Shown here piece by piece: positions 1 through 5,917 of a DNA stretch of 5,917 bases (positions are counted from its first letter, which is position 1; the number at the start of each line of letters is the position of its first letter). Where the stretch lies: positions 1 to 5,917 of the forward strand of contig QMMS01000283.1 of NCBI GenBank assembly GCA_003647375.1, in the 5' to 3' direction. The notes beneath the pieces were generated by a model. The model was not told the origin of the DNA. It was given only the letters and a program-made list of their open reading frames with translations, and made no database searches. The position numbers were made by a program, and so were the translations under genes. The DNA is from Deltaproteobacteria bacterium. Its GTDB lineage: Bacteria; Desulfobacterota; Desulfobacteria; Desulfobacterales; B30-G6.

Positions 1-3000
1 ATGGTTCAAAATCAAGAGAAAACTTACCTGGCGCAATTAGTTGCATCCATACCCGGCCGTAGTGAGGGGATCGATTGCATCGGTCTCCAAAAGACGGATA
101 AGGCATACCTGATTTCGAAGCTTTACAGGCGTTTTCATGAACCCATGGTGGTGGTCGTATCGTCTTCCAAAGACGGACGCCGGGTATGTGATGAATTGCG
201 TTTTTTCCTCGGGTCTGAAGCACCTGTGGTGCAGTATTTCCCGCCCTATAATCTGTTGCCGTATAAATTTCTCACCTCGGACAGCGAAACAGCCGCCAAT
301 CGTATCCGCGTGCTCTACAATCTGGTGAACCAGGGAGTCCCGCCCGTCATTGTGACCACGATAGACGGATTGATGAAAAAGACACTGTCCAGGGCTTCGC
401 TGTGCGGTTATGCGGAGTTGATTATGGCCGGCGAAGAGGTTGATCGGGAAAAGCTCATCGAAAAATTGGAAGCCGGCGGATACGAACGTGCCGCCATCGT
501 CGAGGAGCCGGGGGATTATTGTGTAAGGGGCGGTATTCTGGATATTTTTTCTCCTCTGTATCCTCGGCCTCTGCGGATGGAATTGTTTGGCGACCTGGTG
601 GAGTCCCTCAGATTTTATTCACCTGTGAGCCAACGAACAGTCAAGCAGGTCCAGGAAGCGGTTATTCTGCCTGCCAAAGAAGCTATCCTGGACAGGCATC
701 AGCTTCCCGGTGTGATCGGCCGCATCAGGGAGGAAGCTTCACGGTTGAACACACCTGTCACGGCAGTCAGGAAAGTGATCGACCGCCTGAAGACCGAGGG
801 TATAAATTCCGGATCGGAAAATTTGATGGCGCTCATCGATTCTGAACTCGAGACCCTGTTTGATTATACGGGAGCCGACACGCTCTATGTTGTGACGGAC
901 TACGAGCAGGTAAAAGCGGCGGCCGAAGCATCCGAAAACCTTGTCCGGGAACAATTTGAGACCATTCTGGAAGAGGGGAGATTTGCGGTATCGCCCGAGA
1001 AGACATACCTGGCTTGGGGAGCGGTTCATTCGGGTTTGACACGCTCAAAGACCCTGATGTTTAAAGCAATTTCCATGTTTGACGGCCAAGAAAAATCGAT
1101 GTCGGTCTCTTCCCGGTACAATTTCCAGGTCCATGACAACACGGAACTTATAGAGGCGTTGAGACATCCCCAATCCATGGATACACCGCTGTCGCCTCTT
1201 GTGGACTGGATTGAAAAGTACCGGGAAAGGGGTTATCTCACGGTGATTGCCTGTGCTTTTTCATCACAGGCCGAGCGAGTAAGATCGATGCTTTTGCCGT
1301 ACCCTATTCAGGTTCTGTCCAGGGAAACATTTCCCGCCGGGCATGCGTTAAAAGATCATCAAAAAGAACCGGTGTGCCTGTGTGTGGGTGAAATCTCATC
1401 CGGGTTTGTTTGGCCCGAGGCCTCTATCGCTCTCATAACGGCCAATGAAATATTCGGGACGCGCCGCAAAGGAACGGCTGCCGGAAAATCTCGTATCCAA
1501 AAACAACTGCTCAATTTTGAGGACCTCAAGATCGACGATCTAGTGGTGCACGACGAACACGGTATCGGCCAGTACAAAGGGCTCACCAAATTGACGGTGG
1601 AATTTGTGACCAACGATTATCTGCTGATTATCTATAAGGACGACGACCGGCTTTACCTGCCGGTAGATCGCATGAACTGGATCCAGAAGTATATGGGCGT
1701 GGATGGTGTGGTGCCGGTCGTGGACAAGATGGGGGGTAAATCTTGGGACCGGATGAAAACCAAAGCAAAAAAATCGACAATCCTAATTGCCAAGGAACTG
1801 CTCAAGCTCTATGCAGCCAGAAAGGTGCACAAAGGCTTTTCCCACCGGTCTGTGGAAAGAGAGCTTCAGGATTTCGAAAATGGATTCCCTTTCGAAGAAA
1901 CCGCCGATCAACTGAAGGTCATCGAGGGGGTCTTGCACGATATGGGAGAGTCCGTGCCCATGGATCGACTCGTATGTGGTGACGTGGGCTACGGCAAGAC
2001 AGAGGTGGCACTTCGCGCGGCATTTGTATCTGTTTACAATGGCAAGCAGGTAGCCGTACTTGTCCCGACGACGGTTTTGGCTGAGCAGCATTTTGCAACA
2101 TTTTCGGAACGTTTTAAGGACTATCCCGTCAATATTGCCTGTTTGAGTCGATTCCGGTCACGGCAGGAGCAGCGAAAAATTGTGAACGATGTCACGGACG
2201 GAAAGGTCGATATCGTTGTCGGCACCCACAGGATTCTCCAGAAAGATGTTTCCTTCAAAGACCTCGGGCTGTTCATCATCGACGAAGAGCACCGATTCGG
2301 TGTGCGGCACAAGGAGGTCCTGAAAAAAATCCGGACGACCGTCGATGTGCTGGCTCTTACGGCAACACCCATACCCAGAACCCTGCACATGTCCCTGATG
2401 GGCATCCGGGATATCGATCTTATTGAAACGCCGCCGGAAGACCGGCATGCTGTGGTGACGTATGTATCCGAATTTACAGATGGTATTGTCAAGGATGCCG
2501 TTACGAGAGAGCTTCAACGGGGCGGACAAATTTTCTTTGTCCACAACAGCATCAACAGTATTGAAAGAATGGCTGCCCGCTTGAAATCCATCGTCCCTGA
2601 CGTTCGACTGGACATCGCCCATGGCCGGATGCCGGAGCGGGAACTGGAAAAGATCATGCTTCGATTTGTCAACAAAGAGATCGATATGCTTGTGTGCACG
2701 ACCATTATCGAATCGGGCCTCGACATACCTTCCGCCAATACGATTTTCATCAACCGGGCGGACCGGTTCGGTCTTGCGCAGATGTACCAGTTGCGCGGTC
2801 GTGTGGGGCGTGCGGAGGAGCGTGCCTATGCATACCTGTTTATTCCCCCGGAGAGCTACATTACCCGCGATGCGTTAAAGCGTCTGAAGGTGTTGATGGA
2901 TCACAGTGATCTGGGATCTGGATTTCAGATTGCCATGAGCGACCTCAAAATTCGGGGGGGTGGGACCATTCTTGGCGCATCGCAATCAGGCCACATTGCG

Positions 3001-3528
3001 GCTGTGGGCTATGACATGTTTTTGAAACTCATGGAAGAGTCGGTTTCCGAGTTGAAAGGCGAACAGCTAAGGGATGACATTGAACCGGAAATCAACCTTC
3101 CCATGTCCACCTTTATTCCGGAGCACTATATCGCCGACATCGATCAGCGACTTTCAGCCTACCGGCGGCTGTCCAGAATCTCCGATATGGATGAAGTTTC
3201 GGCTATTAAGGAAGAACTCATCGATCGCTATGGAAAGTTGCCGGAAGAAGTCTCGAATCTTCTTGTGAAGATTGTATTCAAAGCCCTGGCGGTAAAAGCG
3301 GGTATCAAGAAGCTCGATGTAGCAGGGAACCAGCTGGTGCTACACATATCCCATCAGCATCAGGCCAATCCTCATGGTATTGTCGACCTGATTGTGTCAG
3401 AAAAAGACCGGTTTCGACTGACCCCCGATCATAAATTGACGGTAGCACTGTCCGATCGGCAAAAGACCGGCGTTTTGACCCAAACCAAATACATCTTGAA
3501 AGAAATAGCACATCATGTTAACGCCTGA
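1..3528 (+). CDS. mfd: Transcription-repair coupling factor Mfd
   Basis: Mfd is a cytoplasmic ATP-driven DNA translocase that pushes RNA polymerase stalled at a lesion off the template and recruits UvrA for nucleotide excision repair. The 1175 residues match the family's usual length (about 1150). The N-terminal part (about 1-350) is the UvrB-like module, with the FPPYNLLPY segment and RGGILDIFSP, and no intact Walker A, as is normal for Mfd. A CarD-like RNA polymerase interaction domain follows (about 508-570: LVVHDEHGIGQYKG, then RLYLPVDR). The RecG-type motor has Walker A GDVGYGKTE (660-668), DEEHRFG (761-767), LTATPIPRT (786-794), IIESGLDIP (902-910) and QLRGRVGR (930-937). RGGGTILGASQSGHI and the C-terminal autoinhibitory domain complete it. 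No motif is missing. The ATG is the first base of the window, so its ribosome binding site and any earlier start cannot be seen. The next gene is 306 bases away. Confidence 0.97.
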   Translation: MVQNQEKTYLAQLVASIPGRSEGIDCIGLQKTDKAYLISKLYRRFHEPMVVVVSSSKDGRRVCDELRFFLGSEAPVVQYFPPYNLLPYKFLTSDSETAANRIRVLYNLVNQGVPPVIVTTIDGLMKKTLSRASLCGYAELIMAGEEVDREKLIEKLEAGGYERAAIVEEPGDYCVRGGILDIFSPLYPRPLRMELFGDLVESLRFYSPVSQRTVKQVQEAVILPAKEAILDRHQLPGVIGRIREEASRLNTPVTAVRKVIDRLKTEGINSGSENLMALIDSELETLFDYTGADTLYVVTDYEQVKAAAEASENLVREQFETILEEGRFAVSPEKTYLAWGAVHSGLTRSKTLMFKAISMFDGQEKSMSVSSRYNFQVHDNTELIEALRHPQSMDTPLSPLVDWIEKYRERGYLTVIACAFSSQAERVRSMLLPYPIQVLSRETFPAGHALKDHQKEPVCLCVGEISSGFVWPEASIALITANEIFGTRRKGTAAGKSRIQKQLLNFEDLKIDDLVVHDEHGIGQYKGLTKLTVEFVTNDYLLIIYKDDDRLYLPVDRMNWIQKYMGVDGVVPVVDKMGGKSWDRMKTKAKKSTILIAKELLKLYAARKVHKGFSHRSVERELQDFENGFPFEETADQLKVIEGVLHDMGESVPMDRLVCGDVGYGKTEVALRAAFVSVYNGKQVAVLVPTTVLAEQHFATFSERFKDYPVNIACLSRFRSRQEQRKIVNDVTDGKVDIVVGTHRILQKDVSFKDLGLFIIDEEHRFGVRHKEVLKKIRTTVDVLALTATPIPRTLHMSLMGIRDIDLIETPPEDRHAVVTYVSEFTDGIVKDAVTRELQRGGQIFFVHNSINSIERMAARLKSIVPDVRLDIAHGRMPERELEKIMLRFVNKEIDMLVCTTIIESGLDIPSANTIFINRADRFGLAQMYQLRGRVGRAEERAYAYLFIPPESYITRDALKRLKVLMDHSDLGSGFQIAMSDLKIRGGGTILGASQSGHIAAVGYDMFLKLMEESVSELKGEQLRDDIEPEINLPMSTFIPEHYIADIDQRLSAYRRLSRISDMDEVSAIKEELIDRYGKLPEEVSNLLVKIVFKALAVKAGIKKLDVAGNQLVLHISHQHQANPHGIVDLIVSEKDRFRLTPDHKLTVALSDRQKTGVLTQTKYILKEIAHHVNA

Positions 3529-3584
3529 TCACCTTATTGTAGGCGTATTGAGGCGCGAAAAAATTGATTATATTGCATAAATTG

Positions 3585-3633
3585 AGCGAAAGAGTGGTGT
3601 TGCGTCCCGAAAGGGCTGCAGCAAAATTTCGCT
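3585..3633 (+). other. Two-part hairpin with GAAA tetraloop in the mfd-downstream gap
   Basis: The outer stem pairs AGCGAAA (3585-3591) with TTTCGCT (3627-3633), 7 perfect pairs. The inner stem pairs TGTTGCG (3598-3604) with TGCAGCA (3617-3623), including two G-U pairs if read as RNA, then a T/C mismatch, then CCC/GGG closed by a GAAA loop (3609-3612). GNRA loops of this kind are common in folded RNAs. A small hairpin follows (CGAC 3640-3643 with GTCG 3647-3650). No T-run follows the stem, so it is not a standard intrinsic terminator for mfd. It could be part of a non-coding RNA or leader, or a palindromic repeat acting as DNA. The pairing is seen directly; a function is not. The strand is assumed from the neighbouring genes. 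Confidence 0.4.
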
Positions 3634-3680
3634 AAGGAACGACAGCGTCGCGCTTCATAAAATTGTCTCTATTAACTAAA

Positions 3681-3822
3681 TTGCGATTGTCGAGGTTGCC
3701 GTAGCTACAAGGAAGATGCCGTTTCGCTCTTGTTGGGGCGTAGCTCGAAGAGCGAAGACCAAATAGTGGGCTATGCGGTATGGCATCTGACACCGTAGAT
3801 GTGGTAAGATCGGGAATCGCAA
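3681..3822 (+). ncRNA. Candidate structured RNA or 5' leader, long branched rod
   Basis: The two ends of this stretch fold back on each other. TTGCGATT (3681-3688) pairs with AATCGCAA (3815-3822); after one G/G mismatch, 3690-3693 pairs with 3810-3813. Past a GG/GA internal loop, 3696-3703 pairs with 3800-3807 (three G-U pairs), then CTAC (3705-3708) with GTAG (3795-3798), then AGATGCC (3714-3720) with GGCATCT (3782-3788). The rod ends in a three-way junction with two arms: a 9-pair hairpin (3723-3731 with 3748-3756, 16-base loop) and a smaller one (ACC..ATAG 3758-3766 with CTAT..GGT 3771-3779). The 3' end lies one base before the GGGGG ribosome binding site of the lipoprotein gene, which suggests a leader controlling that gene. 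It does not match any riboswitch, 6S RNA, tmRNA, SRP RNA or RNase P signature I can recall. A REP- or MITE-like palindromic DNA element is the main alternative. Confidence 0.35.
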
Positions 3823-3823
3823 C

Positions 3824-3828
3824 GGGGG
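3824..3828 (+). promoter_or_regulatory. Ribosome binding site of the lipoprotein gene
   Basis: GGGGG lies six bases before the ATG at 3835. It is G-rich rather than the standard GGAGG, and it directly abuts the 3' strand of the rod's basal stem (3815-3822). Folding of that stem could therefore affect ribosome access. No in-frame ATG, GTG or TTG occurs between the in-frame TAA at 3805-3807 and this ATG, so the start is well fixed. Confidence 0.6.
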
Positions 3829-3834
3829 CGTTTC

Positions 3835-4539
3835 ATGCAGCAACGTCGGTGGCGCTATCGATGCCTTTGTATCGTATGGGCAACTCTGGTTGTGTGGGCC
3901 GGTTTTTTGGGCTGTTCCGACTCTAAGGGACCGGTGTTGCCGGAAGTTTTGATTCAGATCAACGACAGTGTTATCACGGTGGATGCCTTCAACAGGGCGG
4001 TCGAGGATACTACAGCTGATTTTCCCACGGATATGGACATAGATGCGGAGATATTGGCTGATATTCGGCACCGTATCCTGAATCAGCTTACCGAAAGATT
4101 GATTCTTATAGAAAGAGCCAGAGAACTTAACATACAGATCAGTGACCCGGAACTCGAAGAGGTGATTGCATCGATAAAATCGGACTATCCCAAGGGTGAG
4201 TTCGATCAGGTGCTGCTTGAGCAGGCGGTATCCTTTCATCAGTGGAAAAGTGAGCTGCGAATTCGTTTGTTGATGGAAAAGGTCGTTGACCATGAGCTAG
4301 AACCCCGGATACGTATTACCCAGGAAGAGATATCCGACTACTATGAACAACATTATAGATCATCGGGATCCGATCCGGAGAAGGAAGAGGATGTTTCCAG
4401 CATTGACGCCATTATCGTCCAGCAGGTGCGAAACAGCAAAAAGGAAGCCATGTACCGTGAGTGGATCACGGCGCTGGAAAAACAGTATACCTTGAATGTT
4501 AACCAGGTGGCGTGGGATAGCATCGTGACTCGGCCATAG
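3835..4539 (+). CDS. SurA N-domain lipoprotein without a parvulin domain
   Basis: This is probably an envelope chaperone anchored by lipid. An Arg-rich start (MQQRRWRYR) and a hydrophobic stretch (about 10-26) lead to GFLGC, a lipobox with Cys27 as the lipidation site; Phe at -3 is less usual than Leu. Ser at +2 would favour the outer membrane under the E. coli rule. Residues 38-52 (VLIQINDSVITVDAF) resemble the opening strand and helix of the SurA N-domain, followed by helices with RILNQLTERLILIERARELNIQISDPELEEVI and ITQEEISDYYEQHY (162-174). In SurA a parvulin domain normally comes next. Here only about 25 acidic or polar residues separate that point from a final helix (KKEAMYREWITALEKQY, 202-218), which looks like the SurA C-terminal helix. 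It has 234 residues. A surA-like gene follows after 22 bases, which suggests one operon. The fold assignment rests on motif likeness by eye; the client is unknown. Confidence 0.8.
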   Translation: MQQRRWRYRCLCIVWATLVVWAGFLGCSDSKGPVLPEVLIQINDSVITVDAFNRAVEDTTADFPTDMDIDAEILADIRHRILNQLTERLILIERARELNIQISDPELEEVIASIKSDYPKGEFDQVLLEQAVSFHQWKSELRIRLLMEKVVDHELEPRIRITQEEISDYYEQHYRSSGSDPEKEEDVSSIDAIIVQQVRNSKKEAMYREWITALEKQYTLNVNQVAWDSIVTRP

Positions 4540-4561
4540 CTATCACGGATTAATATAACTG

Positions 4562-5563
4562 ATGATCAGGCATTTAAATTTCAAGATGATCATGCAGCGC
4601 CTCATGTGGATTTCCATATGGTTTGTTGGATTCGCGGGGGGGGCTCCTGCCGGTGACGGCGAAATTGTGGAGCGCATTGTTGCCGTTGTCAACGATGACA
4701 TCATTACTTACCTCGAAGTCCAGAAGGAGATGGCTCCATATGAGGCTCAGATAAAAGCGGTGGGTTATGACCCTGAAAAGGAACAGCAAATGCTTTACAG
4801 GGTCAGAAACGATATCGTCAATAAACTGGTGGAGGAGAAGATAACCGATCAGGAGATCAAGCGCCACAAAATTACCGTGAGCAACGAAGACATCGACAAC
4901 GATATCGAACGGATCAAGAAAAGCAAGTTGTGGACGGATGAGGACTTTCGAGAAGCCCTTGAAAAAGAGGGTATGACAATCGAATCCTACCGGGAGCAGT
5001 TGAAAAAACAGTCACTGAGAGCAAGGCTTCTCAACACGGCTGTTAAATCTAACATCGTGATAACAAAAGAGGATATTGTCGCATACTATGCAAACAACAT
5101 CGAGAAATATCAGGGGGAACTGACGTATCATCTTCGCAATATTATCATGCGGGTATTGGAAGATACCGACACGGACGGGAAACAGGCTGTTTTGGTACGA
5201 ATGGAGAATGTTCATGCAGAGCTGGAAAAAGGGGCACCATTCGAATCGCTTGCCCGACAATACTCGGAATCATCGCTGGCTAACAATGGCGGCGATCTTG
5301 GAGTTCTGGCATACAAGAATTTTTCACCACAGCTGAAAGAAGCACTGAGGGGCCTCTCGAGGGGAGAGTACACAGCGGTTCTGGATACGGATCAGGGGTA
5401 TCAGATTTTCTATATTGAAAATATACTGAAAGAAAATGAAACATCACTGGAGGAGGTCTATTCCCAGATCGAGGATGCCCTGTATAAAGAGCTTTCCGAA
5501 AAAGCGTTTTTGGAGTGGTTCGAGGCATTGAAGGAAGCATCCCATATAAAGATAATTCTTTAA
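4562..5563 (+). CDS. surA: SurA-like periplasmic chaperone with one parvulin domain
   Basis: SurA-family proteins hold unfolded outer-membrane proteins in the periplasm, and some also isomerise prolyl bonds. A signal peptide is visible: basic and polar start, hydrophobic core at about 14-27, and a likely signal peptidase I site after APA (28-30). The mature protein starts with the typical N-domain strand VERIVAVVNDDIITYLEV (36-53), and helices with SNEDIDNDIERIKK and ITKEDIVAYYANN follow. One parvulin domain spans about 187-288 (LTYHLRNII, NNGGDLG 241-247, GYQIFYI 279-285), then a C-terminal helix. At 333 residues it is shorter than E. coli SurA (428), which has two parvulin domains. The usual parvulin catalytic positions seem to hold Asn193, Ser237 and Gln281 instead of His, Asp/Cys and His. 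The start is uncertain: ATG 4562 has only a weak GGA 12 bases upstream, and ATGs at 4586, 4592 and 4604 would still leave a signal peptide. The name is by family; orthology to E. coli SurA is not shown. Confidence 0.88.
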   Translation: MIRHLNFKMIMQRLMWISIWFVGFAGGAPAGDGEIVERIVAVVNDDIITYLEVQKEMAPYEAQIKAVGYDPEKEQQMLYRVRNDIVNKLVEEKITDQEIKRHKITVSNEDIDNDIERIKKSKLWTDEDFREALEKEGMTIESYREQLKKQSLRARLLNTAVKSNIVITKEDIVAYYANNIEKYQGELTYHLRNIIMRVLEDTDTDGKQAVLVRMENVHAELEKGAPFESLARQYSESSLANNGGDLGVLAYKNFSPQLKEALRGLSRGEYTAVLDTDQGYQIFYIENILKENETSLEEVYSQIEDALYKELSEKAFLEWFEALKEASHIKIIL

Positions 5564-5596
5564 TTTAATGATTTGATTTTTTTAGGAAACCATTGC

Positions 5597-5701
5597 ATGA
5601 TCATGAGTGTAACCACGAAAAAATCGTGTTCGGCATTTGATATTCCCTGTTCGACATTCTGCGGTTTTATAGAAACGCAAAGGCGGCATATAAGTGGCTG
5701 A
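5597..5701 (+). CDS. Possible 34-residue small ORF or leader peptide
   Basis: This reading frame starts MIMSVTTKK and ends at the TGA at 5699-5701. AGGA (5584-5587) lies nine bases before the ATG, a better ribosome binding site than that of surA. The peptide contains CSAF (11-14) and CSTF (18-21), an in-frame duplicated motif, and three Cys in all. It has no signal peptide or membrane segment. Its end overlaps the proposed GTG start of the MgtE-like gene by 8 bases, an arrangement that allows translational coupling. Leader peptides are known upstream of some magnesium transporter genes (mgtA in Salmonella), but this peptide is not Pro-rich like those. An open frame this short can occur by chance, so it is a candidate only. 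Confidence 0.3.
   Translation: MIMSVTTKKSCSAFDIPCSTFCGFIETQRRHISG
5627..5658 (+). repeat. Two 11-base direct repeats, 21 bases apart
   Basis: TGTTCGGCATT (5627-5637) and TGTTCGACATT (5648-5658) differ at one base and are offset by 21 bases, exactly two DNA turns and also seven codons. They could be a pair of binding sites for a regulator of the MgtE-like gene, or only the coding trace of the duplicated CS(A/T)F motif in the small ORF. A short hairpin (CACGA 5614-5618 with TCGTG 5624-5628, loop AAAAA) partly overlaps the first copy. No convincing promoter was placed next to them. Confidence 0.4.
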
Positions 5702-5917
5702 TCGAAATACCATTCTAATGGAAAGCATCAAACGACTGTTGAGGCGTAATGCGCTTTCCCACCTGCGTAAGATTGTGGCCAAAACCCATGCCGCCGATCT
5801 GTCGAGGGTCTTTAATTCCCTTTCCCTGACGGAACAGCACAAGCTTTTCAGTTTGATCGAGGATATCGAGCAGAAAGGCGTTTTGTTCAGTGAACTGGAA
5901 GAGGATACCCTTTTGTC
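5694..5917 (+). CDS. MgtE-type magnesium transporter, N-terminal part (cut by window end)
   Basis: Only 74 codons are present, open to the window edge. The residues, from (M)ADRNTILMESIKRLLRR through THAADLSRVFNSLSLTEQHKLFSLIED to VLFSELEEDTLL, are short amphipathic helices. The pattern ADLSRVFNSLSLTEQHKLFSLI resembles the helical repeats of the cytoplasmic MgtE N-domain, which in full-length proteins precedes CBS domains and a Mg2+-conducting membrane domain. The GTG at 5694 is chosen because AGGCGG (5681-5686) sits seven bases upstream; the in-frame ATG at 5718 has no such site. A TAA (5691-5693) directly before the GTG rules out an earlier start. The CBS and membrane parts are outside the window, so a different protein carrying an MgtE_N domain is possible. 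It lies 130 bases after surA. Confidence 0.6.
   Translation, partial: MADRNTILMESIKRLLRRNALSHLRKIVAKTHAADLSRVFNSLSLTEQHKLFSLIEDIEQKGVLFSELEEDTLL

Noticed and set aside
2954..2960. Run of seven G in mfd as a slippage site
   Set aside because: It encodes the conserved RGGG motif of Mfd, so codon constraint explains it, and the frame is intact.
3548..3574. Possible promoter TTGAGG - 15 bases - TATATT in the gap after mfd
   Set aside because: Hexamers are near consensus but the spacer is too short for a typical sigma-70 promoter, and AT-rich gaps yield such matches easily. It would be well placed to transcribe the structured region.
3515..3580. A 21-residue + strand frame overlapping the end of mfd (MLTPDHLIVGVLRR...)
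   Set aside because: No ribosome binding site is evident, the frame is very short and the product is not recognisable. Chance is the simplest explanation.
3716..3766. A 16-residue frame inside the structured rod (ATG 3716, TAG 3764) with AAGGA just upstream
   Set aside because: AAGGA is only two bases from the ATG, too close to act as a ribosome binding site, and the bases are better explained by stem pairing.
3681..3822. Assignment of the structured gap to 6S RNA, tmRNA, SRP RNA, RNase P or a common riboswitch
   Set aside because: The signature sequences I can recall for these classes are absent. The rod shape alone is not enough to name a family.
3676..4293. A 205-codon open frame on the minus strand
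   Set aside because: It lies antisense to the lipoprotein gene, whose lipoprotein signal and SurA-like motifs are convincing. Its product shows no recognisable domain, and it runs into the structured gap.
5548..5583. Possible intrinsic terminator after surA (AAAGA/TCTTT stem, later run of seven T)
   Set aside because: The stem is only five pairs, AT-rich, and 15 bases from the T-run. It does not meet the usual GC-rich stem plus adjacent U-tract pattern.

Overview
The window looks like chromosomal DNA from a Desulfobacterota (deltaproteobacterium), probably near the Desulfobacterales. This is inferred from protein style, the gene order mfd / SurA-like genes / MgtE-like gene, and moderate GC; no taxonomic marker is present. 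All convincing genes are on the + strand. No transposase, phage gene, tRNA, rRNA or CRISPR array was seen.

Layout: (1) 1-3528, a complete-looking mfd gene for the transcription-repair coupling factor, beginning at the first base of the window. (2) 3529-3834, a 306-base gap with no convincing protein gene but much foldable sequence: a hairpin with a GAAA tetraloop (3585-3633), then a long imperfect rod with a branched end (3681-3822) that stops one base before the ribosome binding site of the next gene. (3) 3835-4539, a lipoprotein with the SurA-type chaperone fold but no parvulin (prolyl isomerase) domain. (4) 4562-5563, a secreted SurA-like protein with one parvulin domain whose usual catalytic residues all appear replaced. 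(5) 5564-5693, a short gap holding a possible 34-residue reading frame with a good ribosome binding site and an in-frame duplicated CS(A/T)F motif. (6) 5694-5917, the N-terminal end of a probable MgtE-type magnesium transporter, cut by the window edge.

The lipoprotein and SurA-like genes are 22 bases apart and probably form one operon for outer-membrane protein or lipoprotein biogenesis: one chaperone tethered to a membrane, one soluble in the periplasm. Mfd acts in the cytoplasm in DNA repair and is linked to them only by position. The best candidates for something undescribed are the structured gap at 3585-3822 and the pair of SurA-fold proteins that both seem to lack isomerase chemistry. 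No complete new system was found.
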